Assembly (NCBI GenBank): GCA_965212195.1
Contig: CBDBUW010000017.1
Coordinates: forward strand, 1-64,000
Source: JAJCYK01 sp965212195
GTDB lineage: Bacteria > Bacteroidota > Bacteroidia > Cytophagales > Cyclobacteriaceae
DNA length: 64,000 nt
Reading direction: 5' to 3'
Position numbers and translations under genes: made by a program. Positions within the stretch are counted from its first letter, which is position 1; every line of letters starts with the position of its first letter. Shown here in pieces: positions 47,304-55,596 of the stretch. Below the pieces are notes generated by a model. It ran no database searches, was not told where the DNA came from, and was given only the letters and a program-made list of their open reading frames with translations.

Positions 47304-48212
47304 CTATTTGAATTTCACCTCCCCGGGCATACCAATTTTGAGGGTTTGGTCATTGGACACCTTTACTTTTACCGCATATACCAAATTAACACGCTCTTCC
47401 TTGGTTTGAATGATCTTGGGGGTAAACTCAGCTTGAGGAGAGATCCAGGAGATGGTGCCGTTGAACGACCGGTAATCGTCCTTATCCTGATCCACCAATA
47501 CTTCAACCTGGCTGCCTAGCTGGAGATCGGATAGCTGGTCTCCTCCTATGTAGGCCCTTAGGGTCATCTCACGAAGATCAGCAACTTTAATCAACGGCTG
47601 GCCCATAACTACCAGTTCCCCTTCCTCGGCATATTTGGTCAGCACCGTGCCGCTCACTGGAGATGTGATGTAGCTTTTCTTTAGTTGGTCGTTAATCAGC
47701 TCTACCTGAGCTTCTAAGGGAGCGATCTCACTGAGAATTCCCGCATTGGCAGTAGTAAGTTGACTCCTGGTAGCAAGAATGCGGCTGTCTGTTACTTCAA
47801 TTTCCCCGTTGATATCGTCCAGCTGCTTGGCTGTGGCGGCCCCCTCTTTTAACAAATTCTCTATTCTCTTCTTCTCTCTGTGGAGGTTATTCTTCTGTTC
47901 AATCAGTACCCGTACTTGCACTCCTACATCCTGGGTTTTACTTTTCAGGGCTGCTATGCTGTAGATGATTTGCTGCTTCTGCAGATAGAGCTGGGTGGTA
48001 TCGGCAAAACCAAGAATTTCATCTTGGTCCACCAACTGACCCTCTTCCACGTTGAATTGTAATAGTTTCGCTCTGGCTTCACTGGATACCAGGATCTCCG
48101 TGGCTTCGAAATTCCCGTAAGCGTCGGCATCATGGTTATTGGATTGGCAGCCCCAAAAAGCCATCGACGTCAGCAATACACTGAGGAGCTTAAGATTAAA
48201 TATCCGTTTCAT
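47304..48212 (-). CDS. HlyD-family periplasmic adaptor (membrane-fusion) lipoprotein
   Basis: A 302-residue adaptor linking the ABC-2 permeases with the outer-membrane TolC-type channel. The signal peptide ends in a lipobox-like AFWGCQSNN, so it should be lipid-anchored to the inner membrane. The biotinyl-lipoyl half motifs are FEATEILVSSEARAKLLQF and YITSPVSGTVLTKYAEEGE. The long helical hairpin lies between (about 85-175), and the beta-barrel part follows with GSQVEVLVDQD and KIGMPGEVKF. It resembles YbhG/EmrA-like adaptors. It overlaps the TolC-type gene by 17 bases. Confidence 0.93.
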   Translation of the reverse strand: MKRIFNLKLLSVLLTSMAFWGCQSNNHDADAYGNFEATEILVSSEARAKLLQFNVEEGQLVDQDEILGFADTTQLYLQKQQIIYSIAALKSKTQDVGVQVRVLIEQKNNLHREKKRIENLLKEGAATAKQLDDINGEIEVTDSRILATRSQLTTANAGILSEIAPLEAQVELINDQLKKSYITSPVSGTVLTKYAEEGELVVMGQPLIKVADLREMTLRAYIGGDQLSDLQLGSQVEVLVDQDKDDYRSFNGTISWISPQAEFTPKIIQTKEERVNLVYAVKVKVSNDQTLKIGMPGEVKFK

Positions 48213-49545
48213 AATTTCCCGATTTTGTCAGTTTATCGATCTTGGTCCGCAGTAATGATAATGATCGCAGATTGAGGGCAAGTTTGTCCAAAGTCTCTTT
48301 GTTCAATTCCGCTATATAATTAGTGGAAGTAATTACCCCGTTTTGTAATTGAGCATATGAAGCTTCAACGATGCGTTGCTGTAGTTCCAGAATTTCCTGG
48401 TCGCGTTTCAACAGCTCTTCAAGCTTGCTGATCTCCGCATCGCTTTGGATAAGATCAATGCTTACCCTATGTTCAAAATCAGCTCGATGGCTGGAGATCA
48501 CTTTTCGCTGAAAGTCCAGGGTCTTGATGTCGTTCTTATTGCGATTCCAATCAAACACTTTCCACTTTAGGGTGACTCCCGTCAAGTAATACCCGGACAG
48601 GTCCGTTTCGAATAAATTAAAAGGGTTGGGACTGGCCACTCCTCCTTTAAAAAATGCGGATATCCGGGGGTAATTTTTAATAGCCATCAGTTGCTGCTGG
48701 GACTCCAGATGCTGATTCTGTAAATCAAAAAGATGAAGCTCAGGACGATTAATTTCAAGAGTTGACTTGTTGAAAGCATTGAGATCCGGAGTAAGCAGTA
48801 ACCTGGCCTCGCTAATTTCCTCCCCGATCCAGTCTTCCAACATGTCTTTAAAAGCCCTGGTATCCATGCTAAACACAATGAGGCGCTGTTCGGCAGAAAG
48901 CATTTCTTTCTTAATGATATCGGCATTGCTGGCCAGCAGTACACCGTTTCTCACTTTGGATTCCACCTCCGAAAGCTGCTCCCGCAAAGTGGTGAGTTGA
49001 GCTTCCATAATGGCGGTATTTTCCTGGTTGACCAAAGCGCCAAAAAAGAGATTATTGATGATTCCTCTAATCTGATAGAGATCTACCGCCACCTGCTGCT
49101 GATTGACCGCATCCTGGGCTTCTATCAGCGCTCGAGTTCGTTTTACCGAACCGCCGTCGAATATCTTTTGATTCAGACCTGCGGAAAGCCGGTATTGGTC
49201 ACGGGGTATTTCCGGGGTTTCCATGGAGGGATCTTCGAAGGGCAGCACGAAGACATCCGACTGATACGATAGTTGACCGTTGAGGTCAATTTGGGGATAG
49301 TTCCGGGTGTTGGCCATTTTATCTCGGAGCGCCGCCATGGACTGGTAATACAGATTTTGAGCCGCCAGCGGGCTAAGCTCCTGGGCGGCCAGGTAACACT
49401 GTCGCAGTGATAGGGACTGGGACGACTGGGACTGGGATTGAGCCTGTGTTGAGGACTCCAGACCTACCAATAATGTGACGGCTATTACTAAGGTACGAAT
49501 GACCCATCTAGTGGTTGGTTTTATATTTTGAAAGTCCATGATCAT
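48196..49545 (-). CDS. TolC-family outer-membrane channel
   Basis: A 449-residue outer-membrane efflux protein. A signal peptide ends near residue 35 (STQAQ), followed by a short Gln/Ser-rich stretch. The mature protein has the two-fold helical repeat of TolC relatives, with LRQCYLAAQELSPLAAQNLY in the first half and ISAFFKGGVASPNPF and YYLTGVTLKWKVFDWNRNKN, the beta-strand region, in the second. It completes the tripartite pump. The start overlaps the tetR stop (ATGA), so pump and regulator are translated from one message. Confidence 0.93.
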   Translation of the reverse strand: MIMDFQNIKPTTRWVIRTLVIAVTLLVGLESSTQAQSQSQSSQSLSLRQCYLAAQELSPLAAQNLYYQSMAALRDKMANTRNYPQIDLNGQLSYQSDVFVLPFEDPSMETPEIPRDQYRLSAGLNQKIFDGGSVKRTRALIEAQDAVNQQQVAVDLYQIRGIINNLFFGALVNQENTAIMEAQLTTLREQLSEVESKVRNGVLLASNADIIKKEMLSAEQRLIVFSMDTRAFKDMLEDWIGEEISEARLLLTPDLNAFNKSTLEINRPELHLFDLQNQHLESQQQLMAIKNYPRISAFFKGGVASPNPFNLFETDLSGYYLTGVTLKWKVFDWNRNKNDIKTLDFQRKVISSHRADFEHRVSIDLIQSDAEISKLEELLKRDQEILELQQRIVEASYAQLQNGVITSTNYIAELNKETLDKLALNLRSLSLLRTKIDKLTKSGNYETDI

Positions 49546-50153
49546 GTCTTTAGCGAGGACATAATGAACTGCGGGATCAGCTGCTTGCGTTCTTCAATGA
49601 AATTCTTAAACTCTTGGGTGTTCATAGAGAATATGAGTTGTAGCATAGGCTGGGCCAGAAAAGGAAAAATGGACAGGGACATTAAGTTGGCCATAAAATT
49701 GGCAGGAGATATAGGCTTTATATGGCCCGCCTTAGCTTCCGCTTTTAGCTGAACAGCCAGTTTTTCCAAGATCCCGCTGCGCTTTATACCTACAGCATTC
49801 TCGAAAAACTCCGGTTGACTGCGCAGTTCACTCAGTAAGAAGAGCGGCAAAAAAGGATTACGTGTAAGCATATCCAGATAATGAGAAACAAAGTCCTGTA
49901 CCTTCACTTCCAAAGGTCGGTCTTCCCCGAGTATGGAGAAAATATTGGGCACAAACTCCGCAGCTACCTCTTCAAATATCTTCTTGAATAACTGCTCTTT
50001 GTTGCGATAGTAATAGTGAAGCATAGCCTTGTTGATCTTGGCTTCATCCGCTATTTCCTGCATTCTGGCCCCGGCCAATCCTTTCTTAATGAAGATCTTA
50101 CGTGCGGCTTCCTTGATACGGTTTTCCGTGGTGGAATTTGACTCCATATACAA
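49542..50153 (-). CDS. TetR/AcrR-family regulator of the exporter operon
   Basis: A 203-residue regulator. The N-terminal helix-turn-helix domain is typical: NRIKEAARKIFIKKGLAGARMQEIADEAKINKAMLHYYYRNKEQLF. (The fragment up to the first Gly covers the first helix; the recognition helix is INKAMLHYYYRNK.) The rest is a helical ligand-binding domain of unremarkable length. Because it is the first gene of the operon and a palindrome lies 12 bases before its start, autorepression with relief by an exported compound is likely. It resembles CecR, the regulator of the comparable E. coli ybh operon, in genomic setting. Confidence 0.93.
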   Translation of the reverse strand: MYMESNSTTENRIKEAARKIFIKKGLAGARMQEIADEAKINKAMLHYYYRNKEQLFKKIFEEVAAEFVPNIFSILGEDRPLEVKVQDFVSHYLDMLTRNPFLPLFLLSELRSQPEFFENAVGIKRSGILEKLAVQLKAEAKAGHIKPISPANFMANLMSLSIFPFLAQPMLQLIFSMNTQEFKNFIEERKQLIPQFIMSSLKT

Positions 50154-50164
50154 GGATACGTAAT

Positions 50165-50194
50165 TTTAACCATTTGGTTAAACTATTTGGTTAA
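50165..50194. promoter_or_regulatory. Probable TetR operator and promoter overlap
   Basis: TTTAACC and GGTTAAA (50165-50171 and 50176-50182) are perfect arms around ATTT. A further copy of TTTGGTTAA at 50186-50194 repeats the right arm 13 bases on. This 30-base cluster lies 12 bases upstream of the tetR ATG on the minus strand. The layout suits two TetR dimers. No strong promoter consensus is visible next to it. Confidence 0.6.
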
Positions 50195-50319
50195 TAATTA
50201 CATCGGTTTCTCGGAAACATCAATTACTGATCCGAAAGCCTTCTTATGGGTGATGTAGTCTTCGCGGGCGATTAAACGTCAGCTAAGTTTGTAGATCAAT
50301 GCGAATATCTGTAAAATTG

Positions 50320-50487
50320 CAGTCCCGCCTTCGCCACCTTCTTTGCTTAAAGCTTCGAAGGTCAATGAAAGCTACGGCGGGCAGGCTCGATCTCGAAAGG
50401 AGATCGTCGTCCCAGGAGTTGGGTTTGGAGTTTACTCGTGTCAAACACTCACACCCTCACACTCACACCTGCCTGCCGGCAGGCAGG
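50320..50487. repeat. Repeat-like intergenic element with 20-base palindrome
   Basis: This stretch looks unlike a gene. It has GC-rich segments (GCCTTCGCCACC, GCTTCGAAGG, CTACGGCGGGCAGG) and a CA/CT-rich tract (about 50445-50468). It ends with a perfect 20-base palindrome at 50468-50487 made of CCTGCCTGCC and its complement. It resembles interspersed palindromic repeats known from Bacteroidota genomes in general form, but only one copy exists in this window, so the repeat status is an inference. Confidence 0.4.
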
Positions 50488-50495
50488 CTCCATTC

Positions 50496-50569
50496 GGGCC
50501 CTTAGCTCAGTTGGTTAGAGCACCTGACTCATAATCAGGTGGCCGCTGGTTCGAGCCCAGCAGGGCCCA
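50496..50569 (+). tRNA. tRNA with anticodon CAU (tRNA-Ile2 or elongator tRNA-Met)
   Basis: A full cloverleaf is visible. The seven-base acceptor stem is GGGCCCT/AGGGCCC, the D arm is GCTC...GAGC, the anticodon stem is CCTGA/TCAGG and the loop CTCATAA gives CAU at 50530-50532. The T stem GCTGG/CCAGC holds TTCGAGC. The discriminator is A and CCA is not encoded. Acceptor and T stems resemble bacterial tRNA-Ile2, whose C34 is changed to lysidine, more than the usual elongator Met tRNA, but I cannot exclude methionine. An accessory region starts just 3' of it. Confidence 0.93.
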
Positions 50570-50580
50570 CGCTGAAAATG

Positions 50581-50617
50581 AAGCAGTTACGAAATATTGG
50601 ATCGTAGCTGCTTTTTT
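50581..50617 (+). terminator. Intrinsic terminator after tRNA
   Basis: AAGCAGTTACGA (50581-50592) pairs with TCGTAGCTGCTT (50602-50613) with one G-T pair. The loop is nine bases and the 3' arm merges into a run of Ts (TTTTTT). It starts 12 bases after the tRNA, so it should end the tRNA transcript. Confidence 0.7.
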
Positions 50618-50618
50618 A

Positions 50619-50639
50619 TTTGCACGCAGTTTGCACGCA
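50619..50639 (+). repeat. Tandem TTTGCACGCA repeat next to tRNA
   Basis: Two exact copies of TTTGCACGCA (50619-50628 and 50630-50639) separated by one base lie right after the terminator. Tandem short repeats beside a tRNA are typical arm-type or core sites for tyrosine recombinases, so this could be an attachment site remnant. No partner site is found in the window. Confidence 0.4.
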
Positions 50640-51038
50640 AGAGATAACACGTAATTTTGCAAAAAATGGTCCTTTATAGTGATTGACTACCGGAAGAATT
50701 AATCGGAACTTGACAATTAAGTAGATAGGCGTTCAAGACTTACAGTGATATTGAAACCACCGTAGAATAGTGTATACTTATTGATAATTAAATTTCAGAA
50801 GAAACGTATTAACGAGGACGCTAAATATTTGGATGAAATATTAATAAAATTGCATAAGGGAGGATTTTACCTTAAAAATAGATTTTGCTTACATAAAATT
50901 GGTAAGCAAAGTTGTCAGGCTTTATTCATAAGTTTCGCAGTATTACCACGAAAAAACTGGGTATTCCTATCCATCCCAATGAGAAAGGACAGACATTAAT
51001 GTTTTTCTGTTTACTGATTCAATAGAAAAGTAATTTAA

Positions 51039-54023
51039 ATGAAATCACGCATAGTTAGCCTGGAACGTAAGGAAATCAAAGATTTTCTAGTATCGGACGC
51101 CTATGAAAGTCTGTATCGGGCCATGTCTAGAATAGAATTGCCTACGGAACAAGAACTATTAGAATATGATAAAATAATGGAAAAAGCCAAATCAGAAGGC
51201 GTTCAACCTTTGGTGATGGCTTATTTAGATAAAGCCAAATTAAACACACCTATGGTTGCTTTTTATGGCTGTAACTTTCTATATCACTTCCGGGATTATG
51301 TAGACGCTAAAATTGACATAGAATATTTTTTCAATTTATTGTATGCTATTTGGACTTTCAGAGACCACAAACATAGTGTTTTGTTAAAGACAGTCTTAGA
51401 TGCAGTTGAGTTACTTTTTCGATTTGCGTTGTCTGAAGACATGGGTAAAGAACAATTGATAAAAACAGGTAATTCTTTATTATCTATCTCAATTGAACTT
51501 GAGAAAGAAGAAGCTTTTGAAGAGGCTCTAGCTAATCTACACACAGCGGCAAGCTTTACTCAGTTTGGTGAACCAATCAATGCTGTTGACATATGTAGGC
51601 GAATTGTAGAAGTCGCTAGAAAGGCTGGACATAACGATCTTACTCCAAACTTTTTGCAATTAGCAGCATTGTTATCACAATTATCTTTAAAGGATGAAAC
51701 TAAACGGATCGAAGCTTTTGATGCAATGGAGGCATTGTTGAGGTACATTCTGGCCAAGAAACAGAATGAAAATTTTGAATTCGATAAAACTGACCTAAAG
51801 AAAATTGAGGAACTTCTACAGAAAAACGTCTATTTGACTCCTTTAGCACCTCTATTTTACTTTGGATTGGAGTTTGCTGAACTGCCGACAGGTTTACCCG
51901 ATATCTCTTCATTATATACCAGTGTATCGAACGATTCTATTGCTGATTGGGTAACAAATGTCACAGCAAATAGTCTAATTATAGATGTTGCTAACAAGCG
52001 TTTTGAACTGTTACCCAAAACCAAAAATATTGAGGTATTCTGGAGTAACTGGTCAATTGAATACAGGAGAATGCTTCATTCTGTCCCGCATAATCAGTCT
52101 CTGCTAAGAGAAGAATTTTGCAATGAAATCCTAATGGATTTAAAGCACGAACTAATCCATGTTTATAGTTTATTTGGTTCAGTAGGGACTACGTTAAATA
52201 TAATGAGATGGCTGTTGGTCGATTTAGAAATCCTACTTTTTATCAACCATTTTAAGCTTACTGATGAAAGCCTTTCTCGTGACTCAACATTGGTTGACAG
52301 CCTTTTACAATCTAGATTACCGGTACAACTCACAAAGCCGGATCCTATATCACTTTCATATGCGGAAAGATCAGTAGCAATTGAATCTAAGGTCAGATTT
52401 ATAGAACATATATGGATGCCATGGTTTGAAGGTATTGCAGTATTTGGGGAAACTGTGGACGACCCAGAACTTGACAATGACCTAGAATCCCTACCGTCTT
52501 CTGTTATCAAAAATTTAGTTGAAATCAAGCTATCCCAGAAAGCAAAGGAACCTAAAGGTTATTCTGAACTTGTAGCAGAGCAAATAAAGAAGATGGAAGA
52601 TTTATACACGGAAGCATTGAAAACGGATGGTGTTTATAGATTAAGAACCTATTTAACCAAATACCATAAAAAATACCTTCCTGGTTATTTATGTGTGAGA
52701 AGCATCCTATCAAAATGGAGGAAGACTTATAAAAAGCCCATTCGAGGAGACCAGGCATTCCGGTTGTTTCTCCATGCCACGAGATTTAGCCGGTTTGATG
52801 TACTCCCCGATCTTAGCCTTCCGATTGAAGAGTTTAAGAAAGAGGCCTTAGATATTCATTTAGCTTGGATACGTTCTTTTGCAGATATCGATGAAGCAAC
52901 TCTTGACCACTTTTTCAATTTGGACTCAAAACATGCACAGCAATTTTCTTCGTGGTCAAATGGAAAATTCTTTTTACACGGAAATGATTGGAGTTCAGAA
53001 CAGGAACAAGAGTATTCCGTTAACAAGGCAAGTGAATGTTTATCTTCATTAACCGGTGAAAAAGCGTACCCGGAAAGAATTCCTGGAGCGAGCCCATTTT
53101 TGAGGGAGATTGCACATACAATTGCAAAATTAACCGGTGAATGGACAACCAAACCAAGTGTTTTAAATGAGCAAACTTCGAAATTTGTTTTAAGTAGATA
53201 TGCTATTTTGCCCATCGCAAAGTCGTATTGTCCGTTTTGGCTTTTATCTCAAGGACCCAGGTTGTGTTGTTCGATTCGAACAAGAGAAAAAGATAAGGAT
53301 CACGGGAATCCAAGCTATAACCTGGTCAGCTTTGGTATAAGTCAAGAGGATTTTGATTTTCTTAAACTCAGAATAATTGAAACGGGAATTCAATACCTTA
53401 CCGTAACCAGGGCTGTATTTTTAGGTGGAAATGAGGATGAAACTTTGCCTTATAGGCATTTCTTGGTATACCAGTACGAGGATTGGATGCATTTTGAAAG
53501 TATGGGTCTTTTTTGGCAAAATGAGGTTTCAGAGAAAACACAAGGATATCTGCGTAATCGCTTCCGATCAAATCCATTGATGAATTATAGAGAGGCTTTG
53601 AATGGAATCAACAAGCCTTGTGCAAGTCGAACCAAACAATGGATATTACAAAACGAGTGGGATAATGTTGAGATTGAAGATGAAGTCATGGACTTAGAAG
53701 CCTGGGCCAACTACGTGCTGACAATATGCAACGAAGTTTTGGATGATAAAGATATCTCAGATATCACTAAAATTTCATATGAGCTATTAAAAGTTGTTTT
53801 GAAGGATGAACGACAGGCCGAATTACTATCTGAGCAGGGATTGGGTTTCATTGAAGAATGTGATCCTCTATACATGGATAAATTTATTAACTTTCTGTTT
53901 TTGTCGGCACGATTACCGGAAAAGGAAAACCGAACGCTTGCAGAACTCAACCGAGTTATCACAGAATCGCTTGGTCCCATAATGCAAAAAACTTCAGACA
54001 CATTTGACATAGTTAGCATATAA
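51039..54023 (+). CDS. Unknown 994-residue protein with HExxH motif
   Basis: No family is recognised. The N-terminal 300 residues are almost wholly helical and resemble a repeat scaffold. A possible metallopeptidase core contains HELIH at residues 370-374 (in MDLKHELIHVYSLFG) and, 90 residues on, WFEGIAVFGE with Glu464. A WxxEG-like glutamate is the third zinc ligand in several gluzincin families. This assignment rests on two motifs only. The remaining 450 residues have no clear signature. There is no signal peptide or membrane helix, so it is probably cytosolic. The region is visibly AT-richer than the flanking core genome, and the 167-residue gene starts one base after the stop. A defence, toxin or regulatory role is open. 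Confidence 0.75.
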   Translation: MKSRIVSLERKEIKDFLVSDAYESLYRAMSRIELPTEQELLEYDKIMEKAKSEGVQPLVMAYLDKAKLNTPMVAFYGCNFLYHFRDYVDAKIDIEYFFNLLYAIWTFRDHKHSVLLKTVLDAVELLFRFALSEDMGKEQLIKTGNSLLSISIELEKEEAFEEALANLHTAASFTQFGEPINAVDICRRIVEVARKAGHNDLTPNFLQLAALLSQLSLKDETKRIEAFDAMEALLRYILAKKQNENFEFDKTDLKKIEELLQKNVYLTPLAPLFYFGLEFAELPTGLPDISSLYTSVSNDSIADWVTNVTANSLIIDVANKRFELLPKTKNIEVFWSNWSIEYRRMLHSVPHNQSLLREEFCNEILMDLKHELIHVYSLFGSVGTTLNIMRWLLVDLEILLFINHFKLTDESLSRDSTLVDSLLQSRLPVQLTKPDPISLSYAERSVAIESKVRFIEHIWMPWFEGIAVFGETVDDPELDNDLESLPSSVIKNLVEIKLSQKAKEPKGYSELVAEQIKKMEDLYTEALKTDGVYRLRTYLTKYHKKYLPGYLCVRSILSKWRKTYKKPIRGDQAFRLFLHATRFSRFDVLPDLSLPIEEFKKEALDIHLAWIRSFADIDEATLDHFFNLDSKHAQQFSSWSNGKFFLHGNDWSSEQEQEYSVNKASECLSSLTGEKAYPERIPGASPFLREIAHTIAKLTGEWTTKPSVLNEQTSKFVLSRYAILPIAKSYCPFWLLSQGPRLCCSIRTREKDKDHGNPSYNLVSFGISQEDFDFLKLRIIETGIQYLTVTRAVFLGGNEDETLPYRHFLVYQYEDWMHFESMGLFWQNEVSEKTQGYLRNRFRSNPLMNYREALNGINKPCASRTKQWILQNEWDNVEIEDEVMDLEAWANYVLTICNEVLDDKDISDITKISYELLKVVLKDERQAELLSEQGLGFIEECDPLYMDKFINFLFLSARLPEKENRTLAELNRVITESLGPIMQKTSDTFDIVSI

Positions 54024-54024
54024 A

Positions 54025-54528
54025 ATGGAACAAGTAATTATAATCTCCCAGGAAAACCTAGATTTTGCTTTTGGAAAGGTCAAACAACTAGTCAAGGACG
54101 AGGAGAGTAACCCGGGATTACATTCACCTTTTGATGGTACATGGATTGGCAAGATTGATTCTGTATGGTCTTCCATACAATCAACGATTCAGAAGGCATT
54201 CATCTATGGTAAGGAAGCAATTACAGAATCAATCGATTCAACTTTAGCTTATGTGGAAACCCTTCTACAACAAGCAGGATCAAAAGTAAAAGAAGTACAT
54301 AATGAGATACTAAAGAGACTCCAAGTATTTATTAAAAGTCTGCTTGACAATGCTATAAATTTGGTTCCATTATTTATGACCATTGGGGATACTAAATTTG
54401 ATGTTACTAGAATTAATTATACGCAAAAGTTAGTGCTTGGAGGATCATTAAAGGCAAATCTTCTTGAGATCATATCAATAACTTCAAATGGTGAGTTTCA
54501 TCTTTCGGTTGAATATGAAAGAAAATAA
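54025..54528 (+). CDS. Unknown 167-residue partner protein
   Basis: No family is recognised. The protein starts MEQVIIISQENLDFAFGKVK and is strongly helical between about residues 40 and 115, with heptad-like stretches (ITESIDSTLAYVETLLQQ) that could form a coiled coil or a membrane-interacting helical bundle. LLDNAINLVPLFMTIG is a hydrophobic patch. The last 45 residues look like beta strands. It begins one base after the stop of the 994-residue gene, so the two are almost certainly co-translated and act together. A small-subunit or antitoxin-like role is possible but unproven. Confidence 0.7.
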   Translation: MEQVIIISQENLDFAFGKVKQLVKDEESNPGLHSPFDGTWIGKIDSVWSSIQSTIQKAFIYGKEAITESIDSTLAYVETLLQQAGSKVKEVHNEILKRLQVFIKSLLDNAINLVPLFMTIGDTKFDVTRINYTQKLVLGGSLKANLLEIISITSNGEFHLSVEYERK

Positions 54529-54824
54529 CTAGGTTTTAGTGCATTCAATTTCCTAAATCAACTTGTTGGGAAATCTACTTCCATAACTAAGAGGAAGTCT
54601 TGGAGCAAATTGTACAATCAGAATGTACTATTAAACCGATTATCCATTAACTATAGAGAAGCTTCCTGTCTTGACATTTATCGGCTCCTTTTGTGTTGCC
54701 TTCTTTCTTGAAAATAACGTCCTTACAGGAACTGCCACCTTGTTAATTCGGCTTGTAATTGGGATAGAAATTGACGAACTTATATATCCCATAAAGCAGT
54801 ATTTTAATCAGCTAAGCTATTTTT

Positions 54825-55094
54825 ATGGAAGTCATCTGCTTGGAAACTGAAGCATTCTATTCCCTGGTGGAAAAAGTAGTTAGTCAACTACGTGAAAAGG
54901 AAAATCAGAAAAATAACAAATGGATTCGCTACGAAGAAGCTATGGAGCTTTTGGGAATCAAATCCAAGGCCACTTTGCAAAAGCTTCGGGATGAAGGCAA
55001 GATTCGATATACGCATCCGGAAAAGAAGATTATCCTGTATGACCTGGAATCAATTGAGCAATATTTAGAAAAGCACGCCAAAGAGACGTTTTGA
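54825..55094 (+). CDS. Small helix-turn-helix protein (excisionase-like)
   Basis: An 89-residue DNA-binding protein. After a helical leader (FYSLVEKVVSQLREKE), residues about 35-80 form a winged HTH of the MerR/excisionase type: WIRYEEAMELLGIKSKATLQ, then KLRDEGKIRYTH and ILYDLESIEQYL. Proteins like this are common near integrases and in mobile islands of Bacteroidota, where they act as excision factors or small regulators. No integrase is in the window. It overlaps the next small gene by a TTGA junction. The role is inferred from fold and setting. Confidence 0.8.
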   Translation: MEVICLETEAFYSLVEKVVSQLREKENQKNNKWIRYEEAMELLGIKSKATLQKLRDEGKIRYTHPEKKIILYDLESIEQYLEKHAKETF

Positions 55095-55096
55095 TT

Positions 55097-55330
55097 ATGG
55101 AAATTCCAGATGAATATTTAAAAGGATTTAATAGTGGGTATTTATTAAGAAAACATCATCCGATGCTAGCGAAAGAACTAACCATAGGTATTAAAGGTAA
55201 ATCGCCTTATGTGAAAGGTTTTGAAGCTGGGAGTAAGGAGTATGAGAGAGAGTTGGATCAGAAGTTGGAGCGGATGCAACAATCGAGGGAGGTTGGTCAA
55301 AGGAGTGAAGGGCAAGGATTAGATTTGTGA
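55097..55330 (+). CDS. Small conserved-looking protein next to HTH gene
   Basis: A protein of 77 residues from ATG 55097 (79 from the TTG overlapping the upstream stop). It begins MEIPDEYLKGFNSGYLLRKH and has the near-repeat YVKGFEAGSKEYERE, giving two GF-x-x-G-type turns. The tail is charged and probably disordered. I do not recognise a family by name. Its tight overlap with the HTH gene suggests a two-gene unit. Confidence 0.6.
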   Translation: MEIPDEYLKGFNSGYLLRKHHPMLAKELTIGIKGKSPYVKGFEAGSKEYERELDQKLERMQQSREVGQRSEGQGLDL

Positions 55331-55596
55331 ATAAGTGGGCTAAGAATCTTCTTATAATTCAATTAATCATCAAATCGATATCATCAATTGAAGTAGTTTC
55401 GATTTAATCTGACGTTAAGGATTAATTCCAAAATGGTAATTAGTTATTAATCCCTAAAACTGTCAGAATGAATACAGAAGCAAAAGTAATCAATCCCTAT
55501 CTCTGACCCTATGACAACTTACGATGTATTCAATCCTTAAGATAAGTAGTTTCTAGTAAAGTAAATGGACTTGTTGGAGGAAGAAATCCAATGAAA
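55331..55596. other. Convergent gap before the toxin gene
   Basis: These 266 AT-rich bases separate the small HTH pair from the 3' end of the TcB-TcC fusion. No reading frame is supported on either strand. In particular there is no immunity-type gene following the toxin tip, as would be expected for an antibacterial RHS toxin. Confidence 0.5.

Larger units (their letters stand above)
50570..51038 (+). other. AT-rich stretch between tRNA and accessory operon
   Basis: It holds a terminator, a tandem repeat and about 400 bases without a convincing gene. A 72-codon open frame at 50781-50999 has no family resemblance. No integrase, transposase or second copy of the tRNA 3' end is seen here. The upstream region of the 994-residue gene has no clear promoter consensus. 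Confidence 0.5.

Noticed and set aside
50781..50999. 72-codon open frame on the plus strand between the tRNA and the 994-residue gene
   Set aside because: No recognisable domain and no start signal; it lies in AT-rich DNA where such frames are frequent by chance.
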